Assembly: GCF_001180305.1 (NCBI RefSeq)
Contig: NZ_CVSX01000049.1
Span: 1 to 42,908, forward strand
Reading direction: 5' to 3'
From: Prochlorococcus marinus
GTDB taxonomy: Bacteria; Cyanobacteriota; Cyanobacteriia; PCC-6307; Cyanobiaceae
DNA: 42,908 bases
The position numbers and the translations under genes are program-made. Each line of letters starts with the position of its first letter. Positions within the stretch are counted from its first letter, which is position 1. Under the pieces are notes generated by a model. That model was not told the origin of the DNA. It did no database searches and saw nothing but the letters and a program-made list of their open reading frames with translations. Below are positions 34,400 through 42,908 of the stretch, one piece after another.

Positions 34400-35224
34400 T
34401 TATAAAGTTGATACTGCTAATGAGTTTCCTAAAGAATTTCTAATTACTAGAAAGTCATTTAAAATCTTATCAACTCTATTTAGTGGTACCATATTAGGCC
34501 CATCACTTTTTGCATTTTCAGGATCTGGATGTACTTCCATGAAAATCCCATCAACACCCACAGCTATCGCTGCTCTTCCTAGAGGAGCAACAAATTCTCT
34601 CTGTCCTCCACTGCAACTTCCTTGTCCTCCAGGCTGTTGAACTGAGTGGGTAGCATCAAATATCACTGGACATTTGAATTTTTTTAATTCTACTAGACTA
34701 CGAAAATCTACAACTAAAGTATTGTAGCCAAAGCTATTCCCTCTTTCTGTTAACCATATTTTCTTACTATTAGTTGATAAACCTGACTCTTTTATTTTAT
34801 TTAGAACTTGTTCCATATCCCAAGGTGCTAGAAATTGCCCTTTCTTAATATTGATGATTTTATCTTTTTTTATCACTGCTTTAGTCGCTGAAACTAATAA
34901 ATCAGTTTGCCTTGATAAAAAAGCAGGAATTTGTATTACATCTACAACTTCAGTAGTTAAATCAGCTTGATACGATTCATGAATATCGGTTAATGTCTTT
35001 ACCTTATATTTATTTTTAATTTTTTCTAATATATTAAGTCCTTTATTAAGGCCAGGTCCTCTATATGAATTTATTGAACTTCTATTAGCTTTATCAAAGC
35101 TTGCTTTAAATATTAAATTAATATTCAACTTTTCTGTAATTTCTTTCAAATATGCACAAGTATCATTAACAGTTGATTCATCTTCTATTACGCAAGGTCC
35201 AGCTATAAGTGTAAGTGGTTCCAA
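34400..35224 (-). CDS. kdsA: 3-deoxy-8-phosphooctulonate synthase
   Basis: A 274-residue TIM-barrel enzyme with the KdsA hallmarks LIAGPCVIEDES (6-17), FKASFDKANRSS (residues about 39-50), SYRGPGLNKGL, LTDIHES, WLTERGNSFGYN, FDATHSVQQPGG and MEVHPDPENAKSDGPN. It condenses arabinose-5-phosphate with PEP to Kdo-8-phosphate. The C of AGPC (Cys11) is a conserved metal-site residue of the class II, metal-dependent type, though that class needs the other ligands checked. Its substrate comes from KdsD two genes upstream; its product goes to KdsC, encoded 59 bp upstream. Confidence 0.95.
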   Translation of the reverse strand: MEPLTLIAGPCVIEDESTVNDTCAYLKEITEKLNINLIFKASFDKANRSSINSYRGPGLNKGLNILEKIKNKYKVKTLTDIHESYQADLTTEVVDVIQIPAFLSRQTDLLVSATKAVIKKDKIINIKKGQFLAPWDMEQVLNKIKESGLSTNSKKIWLTERGNSFGYNTLVVDFRSLVELKKFKCPVIFDATHSVQQPGGQGSCSGGQREFVAPLGRAAIAVGVDGIFMEVHPDPENAKSDGPNMVPLNRVDKILNDFLVIRNSLGNSLAVSTL

Positions 35225-35283
35225 ATTTTATTTTTTATTTATAATTATTAAATTACCATAAAAACAAAAAATTAGTTAATTAT

Positions 35284-35835
35284 TCAATTTTTCTCTGCCC
35301 ATCCACTTTTTTTGTATTTTTCTAGTTTTTTTTGCGCATTAAGTATTAATTCCGCAATTTCTCTTACTGCTCCATCCCCACCTTTATTCTTAAGAAGAAT
35401 ATTTGATTTTTTTCTTATTGTTTTATCTGCATTTGCTGGAGAGATAAAAAGTGAAACATTATTTTTCAATATAAGATCATTTAAATCATCTCCTGCATAA
35501 GCAACTTGAGTTTTCTGTAAATTTAAATTATTCATTAATTTTTCAATAATAATTTTTTTGTTTTTTACTTTACAAAAACAGTGCTTTATTCCTAAATGTT
35601 CGGCGCGCGCAATGGTACTAGACGAACTACCTCCACTTAAAAAAGCAATTTCAATATTATTTTCTTTTAAAAGTTTAATTCCTAGACCATCTCTCACATT
35701 AAATCTTTTGAGTATTTCCCCATTTCGATCATAAAATAAATTCCCATCAGTTAAGACCCCATCAACATCTAATACCAATAAAGATATCCTACTTAATCTT
35801 TTTTTGTTTAAAGAAAAAATATTTTTTAAATTCAT
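35284..35835 (-). CDS. kdsC: Kdo-8-phosphate phosphatase
   Basis: A 183-residue C0-type HAD phosphatase (no cap domain), the usual KdsC size. Motif I is LLVLDVDGVLTDG (nucleophile Asp in DVD, residues about 19-31), followed by FNVRDGLGIKLL, AFLSGG (motif II), a conserved lysine in the KNKKIII region, and YAGDDLNDL (motif IV). It releases phosphate from Kdo-8-P to give Kdo. The start codon overlaps the stop of kdsD by 4 bp (ATGA), so the two are translationally coupled. Nothing unusual in the catalytic residues. Confidence 0.93.
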   Translation of the reverse strand: MNLKNIFSLNKKRLSRISLLVLDVDGVLTDGNLFYDRNGEILKRFNVRDGLGIKLLKENNIEIAFLSGGSSSSTIARAEHLGIKHCFCKVKNKKIIIEKLMNNLNLQKTQVAYAGDDLNDLILKNNVSLFISPANADKTIRKKSNILLKNKGGDGAVREIAELILNAQKKLEKYKKSGWAEKN

Positions 35836-36818
35836 ACTAAACCTGTTTTTATCAAATCATGTAGACGAATAATACCAATTATTTCTTTATCCTTTTTTAA
35901 GACAGGTATTGCTGAAATTGGTTTTTTACTATTACATTCCATTAAATCAATAGTTTCAATAATTGATGCGGAATGATTTATTGTTATTGGATTTTTAGTC
36001 ATAATATCCTTAGCAGTTATATCTTTCCATCTTTTTGCATTATTTTGTTTTAGGCCTCTACGCAAATCACCATCAGTAATTACTCCTATTATTCTTTTAT
36101 CTTCTTTAAAACCTTGAACCCATGTAATTCCTATACCACCGGAGCTTATATTAATAATTATTTCTTCTAATGAGGCATCTATCAATATTGGTTCGATTTT
36201 ATTAATTGGAACCATTAAGTCTGAAATTGTTAGTGTTAGTTTCTTTCCTAATTGTCCTGCAGGATGATTTTTAGCAAATTCTTCAGTAGAAACTTTATTT
36301 TTTTCCATCCATACTGTCGCAAGCGCATCGCCAATTGCCATAGCGACTGATGTACTTGCAGTGGGTGCTAAATTCAATGGACATGTTTCCTTATCTACCG
36401 TAGCTTCAAGTACAGAATTACTTTCATTTGCAATTGATGAATTTGTATTTCCAACTAAAGCTATTAAAGAGGATTTTCTCAATTTCAAGTGCGGAATTAT
36501 TTCTAAAATCTCTTTTGTCTCGCCACTATTAGATATTAATATACATACGTCCTCTGAACCCACGATACCAAGATCTCCGTGTAATGCATCTAATGGATTT
36601 AAATAGACTGAAACTAGTCCAATGGAAGAGAACGTAGCTGCAATTTTTCTTGCTACTATTCCACTTTTCCCGACTCCAGTAACTAGCAATTTATTCTTTC
36701 TTTTTCCACATATTTCAAGAATTTCAATTGCTTTTTGAACTTCTAAGGGATCTAATTTTTTTGCTGCTTGGGAGATTGCTTTTGCCTCTTCTAAGAGACA
36801 TTTTGACAAAATTGTCAT
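35832..36818 (-). CDS. kdsD: arabinose-5-phosphate isomerase
   Basis: A 328-residue protein with an N-terminal SIS domain (VTGVGKSGIVARKIAATFSS, residues about 45-64; LHGDLGIVG; ISNSGETKEI; TASTSVAMAIGDAL; HPAGQLGKKL) and two C-terminal CBS domains (residues about 205-328, with VITDGDLRRGL and a closing IGIIRLHDLI). This is the standard KdsD/KpsF architecture, converting ribulose-5-P to arabinose-5-P for Kdo. It is the first gene of the kds operon, preceded by a 326-bp gene-free region that probably holds its promoter. Confidence 0.95.
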   Translation of the reverse strand: MTILSKCLLEEAKAISQAAKKLDPLEVQKAIEILEICGKRKNKLLVTGVGKSGIVARKIAATFSSIGLVSVYLNPLDALHGDLGIVGSEDVCILISNSGETKEILEIIPHLKLRKSSLIALVGNTNSSIANESNSVLEATVDKETCPLNLAPTASTSVAMAIGDALATVWMEKNKVSTEEFAKNHPAGQLGKKLTLTISDLMVPINKIEPILIDASLEEIIINISSGGIGITWVQGFKEDKRIIGVITDGDLRRGLKQNNAKRWKDITAKDIMTKNPITINHSASIIETIDLMECNSKKPISAIPVLKKDKEIIGIIRLHDLIKTGLV

Positions 36819-37145
36819 AATTTAAAAGAGTTTCTATAAAAAAATTTTAACTTTTTAGAGGTAGCTTATTAATCCTAATATAAGAGGCAATTACTATTTA
36901 AAATAAGGTTAAAGTTTAATACAAGATTAGATTTAATAAATTAATTTTAGACTTACTTTTTATCTGAAGTTTTTATTTAAAAAAATTAATCTTTACCTTT
37001 AACTATTTAATTAGTAATTTTAATTTACTCTTTTCAAAATTATTTTAATCTGATTTAAATTATTAAATTACCATTTAAATTAATTTCGATCTTTTGCTCA
37101 AAATAATAGACTAGCTTCAAATTAAGTCAATTTTTTAAATAATCT
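36819..37145. other. 327-bp gene-free region between rmlD and kdsD
   Basis: No open frame of note and no recognisable remnant on either strand. It separates the rml and kds operons on the minus strand, so it should contain the end of the former and the promoter of the latter. The sequence is so AT-rich that -10-like boxes occur by chance; I do not call one. Confidence 0.5.
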
Positions 37146-38033
37146 CTATCGATTTGCAATTTTTGAAATAATCATTTCCAATTCATGTTGCCAATACTTA
37201 CAAATAATATCTAATACAATGGAAGTCTTTTCACAATCTAATAAAGAAAAAATAGGCCTTTTGGCTAGTGTTGAATAATTCTCAGTTTTTATAGGATTAA
37301 CTTTAGCTGGATAATCTAAAATTTTATATTTTTGAGCTATGTCGCCAATATTAATTGCAATATCATACCAACTAGAAATACCACTACATGTCCAATGATT
37401 TATATAATTATGTTCTGAAATATAATTCCATTTACTAATAATTTCCCAACATATTTTTGCTACATCGAATGTAGAAGACATGGTTCCAATTTGATCTGAA
37501 ACTACAAACAATTCTTTTTTGGTTTTGTGTAAATTTAAAATCTTTACAAGAAAATTATTCCCTGTTGGACCAAGTAGCCAACTTGTTCTTAGTATTATTA
37601 ATTGATTTGTAGGTTTTAAAAATTTTTCTAGTAGTTCTTCTGCCTTTGCCTTTGAGTATCCATATTGAGAAATGGGATTTTTTTTATCATTTTCTTTATA
37701 AGCAAAATTTTGTTTACCATCGAAAACATAATCAGTACTTATTTGCAATAAATTACCTCCATAATCCTTCAATATTTTCGCAAATGTTAATGGTGCAGAT
37801 GTATTAATTGCTAAACATATTTCTTTCTCTTTTTCGGCTAAATCAACATTTGTGTAAGCGCCACAATTAATAATTAAGTCAGGTTTATTAAATTCAATAT
37901 ATTTTTTGCAACTTAATTCATCTGATAAATCTAATTCATTCCTTGAGGGACAAAGTATTTGATGCTGTTTTGGTTTTTGTAAAATTATTGCATGCCCTAA
38001 TTGTCCTGAAGCACCAGTTACTAAAATCTTCAT
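37146..38033 (-). CDS. rmlD: dTDP-4-dehydrorhamnose reductase
   Basis: A 295-residue extended SDR. The Rossmann loop is ILVTGASGQLGHAI (3-16), followed by DLIINCGAYTNVDLAEKE, LLQISTDYVFDGK, the catalytic Tyr-Lys in SQYGYSKAKAEEL, and IILRTSWLLGP. It reduces dTDP-4-keto-rhamnose to dTDP-L-rhamnose using NAD(P)H. Its start overlaps the rmlC stop by 4 bp (ATGA). RmlA and RmlB, needed for the first two steps, are not in the window and must be encoded elsewhere if the pathway works. Confidence 0.93.
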   Translation of the reverse strand: MKILVTGASGQLGHAIILQKPKQHQILCPSRNELDLSDELSCKKYIEFNKPDLIINCGAYTNVDLAEKEKEICLAINTSAPLTFAKILKDYGGNLLQISTDYVFDGKQNFAYKENDKKNPISQYGYSKAKAEELLEKFLKPTNQLIILRTSWLLGPTGNNFLVKILNLHKTKKELFVVSDQIGTMSSTFDVAKICWEIISKWNYISEHNYINHWTCSGISSWYDIAINIGDIAQKYKILDYPAKVNPIKTENYSTLAKRPIFSLLDCEKTSIVLDIICKYWQHELEMIISKIANR

Positions 38034-38620
38034 AAAAATAAATCACCTCTATTTAATAAGTAATTTAAAGTTTTACCTCTAGAGTCTTTGTCAGAAACTA
38101 TTGGACTTTTAATTTTTAAGTTTTCTAATTTCCAATTAATATTTAAGTCATTATCATTCCAAATAATAGTTCTTTCTGATTCCTTATTCCAAAATTGGGT
38201 AGTTTTATAGTTAATTTCTGCTCTTCTGGTTAGTGTTAAAAATCCATGAGCAAATCCTTCTGGTATCCATAGTTGTATACTATTCCTTTTAGATAAAACT
38301 ATGCTAGCCCATTCTTTAAATGTATTAGAATTGGTCCTTAAATCAACGATAATATCTAATATTTTTCCATTAATAACTCTAATCAATTTACCTTGAGCAT
38401 TTGGACCTTTCTGAAAATGTAATCCCCTTAAAACTCCATGAAAAGATAATGAGTGATTATCTTGTACAAAATTAACTTTTCTTGAAATGATTTCATCAAA
38501 CTTTTTTGCATTCCAACTCTCAAAGAAAAATCCTCTGCTATCAATAAATCTATATGGATTTAAAATTAAAGGCCCATCAATTTTCTTATCATTTTCTGTT
38601 TTTAAAAATTTTATTTTCAA
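38030..38620 (-). CDS. rmlC: dTDP-4-dehydrorhamnose 3,5-epimerase
   Basis: A 196-residue cupin with the RmlC landmarks: DSRGFFFESW (27-36), NHSLSFHGVLRGLHFQKG (55-72, catalytic His68 in RGLHFQ), QGKLIRVINGKILDIIVDLR, IPEGFAHGFLTL and RTIIWNDNDLNINW near the C-terminus. It epimerises C3 and C5 of dTDP-4-keto-6-deoxyglucose. It is coupled to rmlD by a 4-bp overlap. Immediately upstream lies a decayed fragment of another rmlC 3' end (38678-38846), suggesting that this locus was rearranged. Confidence 0.93.
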   Translation of the reverse strand: MKIKFLKTENDKKIDGPLILNPYRFIDSRGFFFESWNAKKFDEIISRKVNFVQDNHSLSFHGVLRGLHFQKGPNAQGKLIRVINGKILDIIVDLRTNSNTFKEWASIVLSKRNSIQLWIPEGFAHGFLTLTRRAEINYKTTQFWNKESERTIIWNDNDLNINWKLENLKIKSPIVSDKDSRGKTLNYLLNRGDLFL

Positions 38621-38677
38621 AATAGTTTTCTAATTATTATTACTCTATTAAATTATTAAGATAATTTCCATATTATT

Positions 38678-38846
38678 ATTTTTATCCTAAAGCACTAATA
38701 GATTCAAATGTTTATTATTTTTCCATAATATTTCTTAAGGGTATCCAATATTTAAATCATTTTTTATTTCCTACAGATTTTATAGATCAATAAATTTCAT
38801 TCCGAGATTTAAATTTTCTATTACCAAGCCATATTATAGTTCTATC
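38678..38846 (-). pseudogene. decayed 3' fragment of an rmlC-like gene
   Basis: Read on the minus strand, 38846-38829 encodes DRTIIW, matching ERTIIW of the intact RmlC. About 70 bp later KNDLNIGYP matches its NDNDLNINW region. Further on, ATTAGTGCT and AGGATAAAAAT recall the I(L)SxKDKN end of typical RmlC proteins. Frames are broken and stop codons intervene, so only a relic remains. It fills the gap between fcl and rmlC. Confidence 0.5.
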
Positions 38847-38894
38847 CATTTAACTTCCTTAAAAATTTATCGTTTGTGAAAAATTTAAGAAAAA

Positions 38895-39881
38895 TTAAAC
38901 TCTTAATAAGTTATTTTCTTTTTCGTAAATATAGGATTTAATTGTTTTCTCTATTCCTTTTTCAAGCGAAATAGAGGCATGCCATCCAAGTTCATTTATT
39001 TTGGAAACATCTAATAATTTCCTAGGAGTTCCATCATGTTTTGATTTATCCCAAATAATTTTACCTTTGAATCCAATTTTTTCAGCTATCATACTCGCCA
39101 GATTCTTAATACTAATATCCTTACCTGTTCCTACATTTAAAAACTCATTTTGATCTTTTAATTTATCGTTAGAGTTTGAAATTTTATATTTTTCTAAAGC
39201 AAAAATAGATGCATCTGCTAAATCATCAACATGAAGAAATTCTCTTAGAGGATTACCAGTACCCCAGCAAACAACCTTATCATTATTATTTTCCATGGCA
39301 GTATAAAACTTATTTATTAAAGAGGGCAAAACATGGCTATTTGTAGCATGATAATTATCTCCTGGACCATAAAGATTTGTTGGCATAAGGCTGATAGTAT
39401 CAAATTTATATTGTTTCCTCATTGCAGAACATAGTTTTAGACCTGCAATTTTTGCAATGGCATAAGGTTCGTTTGTGATTTCTAAAGACCCTGTTAGTAA
39501 ACTTTCTTCTTTAATAGGTTGAGGGCATATCTTTGGATAAATACAACTACTTCCTAGAAATAAAAATCTTTTAACATTATTTTCCCTAGCAATTTCGATA
39601 ACATTTGTTTGTATTTTAAGATTTTCTAATATAAATTCACATGGTAATTTAAAGTTTGCTTCTATACCCCCAACTTTTGCAGCCGCTAATATAACAATCT
39701 GCGGCTTATGAAATGCAAACCATTTTTTTACAGATTCATAATCTGAAAGATCTAAATCTTTTTTACCTGCAGTAATAAGATTGGAATAACCATTACGTAA
39801 TAAAGATCTTTTAATAGCACTACCGACCATACCTTTGTGACCTGCTATAAAAATCAAATCAGTTTTTTCGATTAGCTTCAT
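38895..39881 (-). CDS. fcl: GDP-L-fucose synthase
   Basis: A 328-residue SDR epimerase/reductase: IFIAGHKGMVGSAIKRSL (residues about 11-28), ILAAAKVGGIEAN, FLGSSCIYPK (residues about 107-116), the Tyr-Lys pair in EPYAIAKIAGLKLC, and PTNLYGPGDNYH. These match WcaG/Fcl, which converts GDP-4-keto-6-deoxy-D-mannose to GDP-L-fucose with NADPH. It follows gmd by 18 bp on the same strand and should use the Gmd product directly. A GDP-perosamine branch (21808) could compete for the same intermediate. Confidence 0.95.
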   Translation of the reverse strand: MKLIEKTDLIFIAGHKGMVGSAIKRSLLRNGYSNLITAGKKDLDLSDYESVKKWFAFHKPQIVILAAAKVGGIEANFKLPCEFILENLKIQTNVIEIARENNVKRFLFLGSSCIYPKICPQPIKEESLLTGSLEITNEPYAIAKIAGLKLCSAMRKQYKFDTISLMPTNLYGPGDNYHATNSHVLPSLINKFYTAMENNNDKVVCWGTGNPLREFLHVDDLADASIFALEKYKISNSNDKLKDQNEFLNVGTGKDISIKNLASMIAEKIGFKGKIIWDKSKHDGTPRKLLDVSKINELGWHASISLEKGIEKTIKSYIYEKENNLLRV

Positions 39882-39899
39882 GATCTTTTTTATAATGAG

Positions 39900-41030
39900 T
39901 TAATGGTTTGGTGGCATTTCCATAGGAGAATTTACCTTGAATCCTTTCTCTTTCATTAGTAATTCACTTTTTGCGATTTCATTATCTTCTTGAATCATTT
40001 CTTTTACTAAATCTTCCAAGGAAGTTGATGCCTCCCATCCAAGTTCTAACTTAGCTTTTGAAGGGTCTCCTAAAAGAGTTGAGACCTCGCTAGGTCTAAA
40101 GTATCTAGGATCAATTCTTACAACTATATTACCTGTATCTGCCCTTCGACCTATTTCATCTAATCCTTCACCTTCCCAAATTATTGATTCATTTTTATCA
40201 TTTACCCACCCCAGTACGTGTGCTGATAATTCTACAAATTTTCTTACTGATTCTTGCCTGCCAGTAGCTATGACATAATCTGTGGGTTCATTTTGCTGAA
40301 GCATCTTCCACTGCATTGAGACATAGTCTTTTGCATGTCCCCAATCTCTTAAAGCATCTAAATTCCCAAGGTAAACACATTCGTCTAATCCTTGATTAAT
40401 TCTTGCAAGACCTCTTGTGATTTTTCTAGTTACAAATGTCTCACCTCTTCTTGGACTTTCGTGATTAAATAGTATCCCGTTGCATGCAAATATCCCATAT
40501 GACTCCCTATAATTTACTGTTATCCAATATGCGTATAACTTTGCTACTGCGTATGGGCTTCTTGGGTAAAAAGGTGTGCTTTCTTTTTGTGGTATTTCCT
40601 GAACTAACCCATATAATTCACTAGTGCTAGCTTGATATATTTTTGTTTTTTCATGAAGTCCTAAGAGTCTAACTGCTTCTAGTATTCTTAAAGTACCTAA
40701 GGCATCGCTATTCGCAGTATATTCAGGAGATTCGAAGCTTACTGATACATGACTTTGAGCTCCAAGATTATATATTTCATCAGGTTTTATCTTTTGTATT
40801 ATCTTTATAATGTTTGTACTATCAGTTAAATCACCATAATGAAGTATGAGAGTTGGGTTTGCTTTATGAGGGTCTTCATATAAGTGATCAATTCTTTGAG
40901 TATTTAGACTGCTCGATCTTCTTTTTAAGCCATGTACAATATAATTTTTTTCAAGTAGAAATTCTGTTAAATAACTCCCATCTTGTCCAGTTATGCCAGT
41001 TATAAGAGCTACTTTTTGTTTTTTTACCAT
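39900..41030 (-). CDS. gmd: GDP-mannose 4,6-dehydratase
   Basis: A 376-residue SDR dehydratase of normal Gmd length. [20 protein letters not shown] (8-27), [46 protein letters not shown] (catalytic Thr/Ser-Glu), [12 protein letters not shown] (Tyr-Lys pair) and [20 protein letters not shown] are all present. It turns GDP-mannose into GDP-4-keto-6-deoxymannose, feeding Fcl (18 bp downstream) and perhaps the perosamine-synthase-like enzyme at 21808. Its substrate is supplied by the ManC enzyme encoded just upstream. Confidence 0.96.
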   Translation of the reverse strand: MVKKQKVALITGITGQDGSYLTEFLLEKNYIVHGLKRRSSSLNTQRIDHLYEDPHKANPTLILHYGDLTDSTNIIKIIQKIKPDEIYNLGAQSHVSVSFESPEYTANSDALGTLRILEAVRLLGLHEKTKIYQASTSELYGLVQEIPQKESTPFYPRSPYAVAKLYAYWITVNYRESYGIFACNGILFNHESPRRGETFVTRKITRGLARINQGLDECVYLGNLDALRDWGHAKDYVSMQWKMLQQNEPTDYVIATGRQESVRKFVELSAHVLGWVNDKNESIIWEGEGLDEIGRRADTGNIVVRIDPRYFRPSEVSTLLGDPSKAKLELGWEASTSLEDLVKEMIQEDNEIAKSELLMKEKGFKVNSPMEMPPNH

Positions 41031-41193
41031 TTTAATAATTTATTTTATGTTCTATTTAAAATTCATTTTTTTATTTTACAAATAAAGTGTCTTTTTTAAA
41101 AGTTAAGGGATATTAATATTATTTTATTCTTTATTTCTGGAGTTAAATAGAAAAACTCCTAATAAAAGAAGATAATTTAATCAATATACTTTA

Positions 41194-42627
41194 CTATCTT
41201 CCATAGTTATCTTCGAATCTTATAATGTCATCTTCTCCAACATATGAACCACTTTGCACCTCAATTAGAATAAGTTTAATTTTCCCAGGATTACTAAGTC
41301 TGTGTTTTGAACCTAAGGGAATATATATACTTTCATTCTCAGATAAGATACTTAATTTTTGATCTATCTCAACATTTGCTGTGCCTTTAACAACTATCCA
41401 ATGCTCTGATCTATGATGATGCATTTGCAAAGATAATTTTTCACCAGGTTTTACACTTATTAATTTAACTTGCCATCTAGAGTCACCAACAATTGATATG
41501 TAATGACCCCATGGTCTATGAACTTTAGTATGCTGTATGCCTTCACTTATTTTATTATTTTTTAGCTTCTCTACGATATTTTTAACTATTTGACTCTCAT
41601 ATTTATTGGAAATTAATACTGCATCATTAGTTTCTACAATAACTAAATCTTCTAATCCAATGCCAACAATTAATCTTTTTTCACTCCTTAAATAACAATC
41701 ATTAGTTTTTTCTGTAATTACTTTACCTTGAATGAAATTTCCATTTTTATCTTTTTTAGAATTTTCCCATACTGCTTTCCAGCTCCCAATATCATTCCAT
41801 CCGCAATTTAGAGGTACAACTATTCCCTTATTTGTTTTCTCCATAATGGCAATATCAAAAGATTCACTTGGACACTCTTCAAAACTAACTTTGTTAAGTC
41901 TTTGGAAATCCAAATCATTTTTACTTTCTTTTAAAGATAATTTGCATTTGTTTAATATTTCCGGAGAAAAATTTTCCATCTCTTTCAATAAGACTTTTGC
42001 TTTAACCATGAAAATTCCGCTATTCCAAGAAAATCTTTTGTTTTTAATAAGTTCTTTTGCCTTCTGCAAATTTGGTTTTTCCAAGAATTGTTCTATTTTT
42101 TCTCCCTTAGGCCTATCATTAGATAATGGATTAAAAGTTTTTATGTATCCATAACCCGTTTCTGGTGCAGTCGGTAAAATACCAAATGTAACGATTTTAT
42201 CTTGTTCAACATATTCTTTACCTAATTCAATAGTATCAATAAACGCCTTTGTATTTTCTATTTCATGATCTGAGGCTAATACTAGCAGTGTAGGATTAGT
42301 TTCTCTTTCTAAGGCTTTCAATGCAGCGATAGTTATCGCTGGGGCAGTATTTCTTCCAACTGGTTCTAACAATATAGAAAATTTTTTAATATTTATTTCT
42401 CTAATTTGTTCAGCAACAATAAATCTATGTTCTTCATTGCATACTAAAATTGGATTATCTATATTATCCAATTCCATAATTCTGAGTTGAGTTTTTTGCA
42501 ATAAAGATTTGCTTTTGTCTGAGCCTAACGAAATAAATTGTTTTGGATAACTTTCTCTGGATAGTGGCCACAACCTTGTTCCTGAACCACCACACATTAT
42601 TATTGGTATTATTTTATCAGAATTCAT
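41194..42627 (-). CDS. manC: mannose-1-P guanylyltransferase / mannose-6-P isomerase (type II bifunctional)
   Basis: A 477-residue bifunctional enzyme. The N-terminal guanylyltransferase has IMCGGSGTRLWPLSRESYPK (10-29), VLASDHEIE, FLEKPNLQKA and SWNSGIFMVKA. The C-terminal cupin domain is the type II phosphomannose isomerase: VHRPWGHYISI, VKPGEKLSLQMHHHRSEHW, VVKGTANVE and IPLGSKHRLSNPG. It makes mannose-6-P and GDP-mannose for Gmd. It is probably the first gene of the manC-gmd-fcl transcript. The gap to gmd is 163 bp, so an internal promoter is possible. Confidence 0.95.
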   Translation of the reverse strand: MNSDKIIPIIMCGGSGTRLWPLSRESYPKQFISLGSDKSKSLLQKTQLRIMELDNIDNPILVCNEEHRFIVAEQIREINIKKFSILLEPVGRNTAPAITIAALKALERETNPTLLVLASDHEIENTKAFIDTIELGKEYVEQDKIVTFGILPTAPETGYGYIKTFNPLSNDRPKGEKIEQFLEKPNLQKAKELIKNKRFSWNSGIFMVKAKVLLKEMENFSPEILNKCKLSLKESKNDLDFQRLNKVSFEECPSESFDIAIMEKTNKGIVVPLNCGWNDIGSWKAVWENSKKDKNGNFIQGKVITEKTNDCYLRSEKRLIVGIGLEDLVIVETNDAVLISNKYESQIVKNIVEKLKNNKISEGIQHTKVHRPWGHYISIVGDSRWQVKLISVKPGEKLSLQMHHHRSEHWIVVKGTANVEIDQKLSILSENESIYIPLGSKHRLSNPGKIKLILIEVQSGSYVGEDDIIRFEDNYGR

Positions 42628-42908
42628 ATTTCATCAAATAACATTATTCCTATACTTTACTTTAATTACTTATGAGGAATTTGAAAATATTTAGTATTCG
42701 TGTTCATTCAAATATCATATAAGCTTAATTTAAATTTAAAACGAATATTGCAAATTTTTTCATAAATATATTCTATCTTTTTTAAATCTTTTCTTTAGTA
42801 ATTTTATTAAAAAACAATAATTTTGAGGTGTGTCAAATAACTTTATTATATCTCAAATTATTTTTTCTAATAATTTAAAGACATTTTTGCTTCCTATAAC
42901 TAAAATAA
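42628..42908. other. 281-bp AT-rich region upstream of manC at the window edge
   Basis: No gene or recognisable remnant. It should contain the manC promoter on the minus strand, but I cannot pick a convincing -10 among many AT-rich candidates. It may continue into a gene outside the window. Confidence 0.4.

Noticed and set aside
41732..42154. 140-codon open frame on the plus strand
   Set aside because: Lies fully antisense to manC, whose protein motifs are complete; its translation has no recognisable features.
1..42908. CRISPR arrays, IS elements, phage genes and toxin-antitoxin pairs
   Set aside because: No regularly spaced repeats, transposase motifs, phage structural proteins or paired small toxin-antitoxin frames were seen on either strand.

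Overview
The window looks like the chromosome of a very AT-rich marine picocyanobacterium, most likely Prochlorococcus or a close relative. The taxonomic evidence is indirect: a cyanobacterial LptD-like (DUF3769) outer-membrane protein at the left edge, very low G+C with short intergenic gaps, and a hypervariable surface-polysaccharide gene set beginning just after a tRNA. No 16S or photosynthesis gene is present to prove it. Almost every gene serves LPS, O-antigen or capsule-type glycan synthesis, so this is an envelope-glycan genomic island.

Left flank (1-2.1 kb): the end of an LptD-like LPS-transport protein, then tRNA-Ala(GGC). Variable zone (2.3-26.8 kb): genes switch strand every one to three genes. 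They include a TIGR04325-type methyltransferase; a compact carbamoyltransferase / SxtJ / DUF5989 (SxtK-like) triad with clearly higher G+C; several glycosyltransferases; three membrane-anchored SGNH-type proteins and one MBOAT acyltransferase; a StrG-like Fe(II)/2-oxoglutarate oxygenase; two DegT-type aminotransferases; a CMP-sugar synthetase followed by two nucleotidyltransferase-fold proteins; a polysialyltransferase-like protein; and a PglK/MsbA-like ABC exporter. At 10.7-11.5 kb lie two decayed gene ends, one of them 84/99 nt identical to the 3' end of the methyltransferase at 2.3 kb.

Right block (27-42.6 kb): everything is on the minus strand, tightly packed and often overlapping. Read in transcription order it gives ManC, Gmd and Fcl (GDP-mannose to GDP-fucose); RmlC and RmlD (last two steps to dTDP-rhamnose, RmlA/B not in the window); KdsD, KdsC, KdsA, a glycosyltransferase and KdsB (complete arabinose-5-P to CMP-Kdo route); then a short NeuB, a HAD phosphatase-GmhA isomerase fusion, a NeuA-type cytidylyltransferase, a pyruvyltransferase, a large unknown transferase and a small methyltransferase-like protein.

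Inferred joint function: the right block makes activated sugars (GDP-Fuc, dTDP-Rha, CMP-Kdo and a second, unidentified CMP-ulosonate). The left zone assembles, decorates (carbamoyl, acyl, methyl, pyruvyl) and exports a strain-specific glycan. The most unusual parts are the two CMP-ulosonate-related operons (15.0-17.7 and 29.2-32.8 kb), the pair of large paralogous transferases of unrecognised family (13.3 and 27.7 kb), and the imported-looking carbamoylation triad. No IS element, integrase, CRISPR array or toxin-antitoxin pair was recognised.
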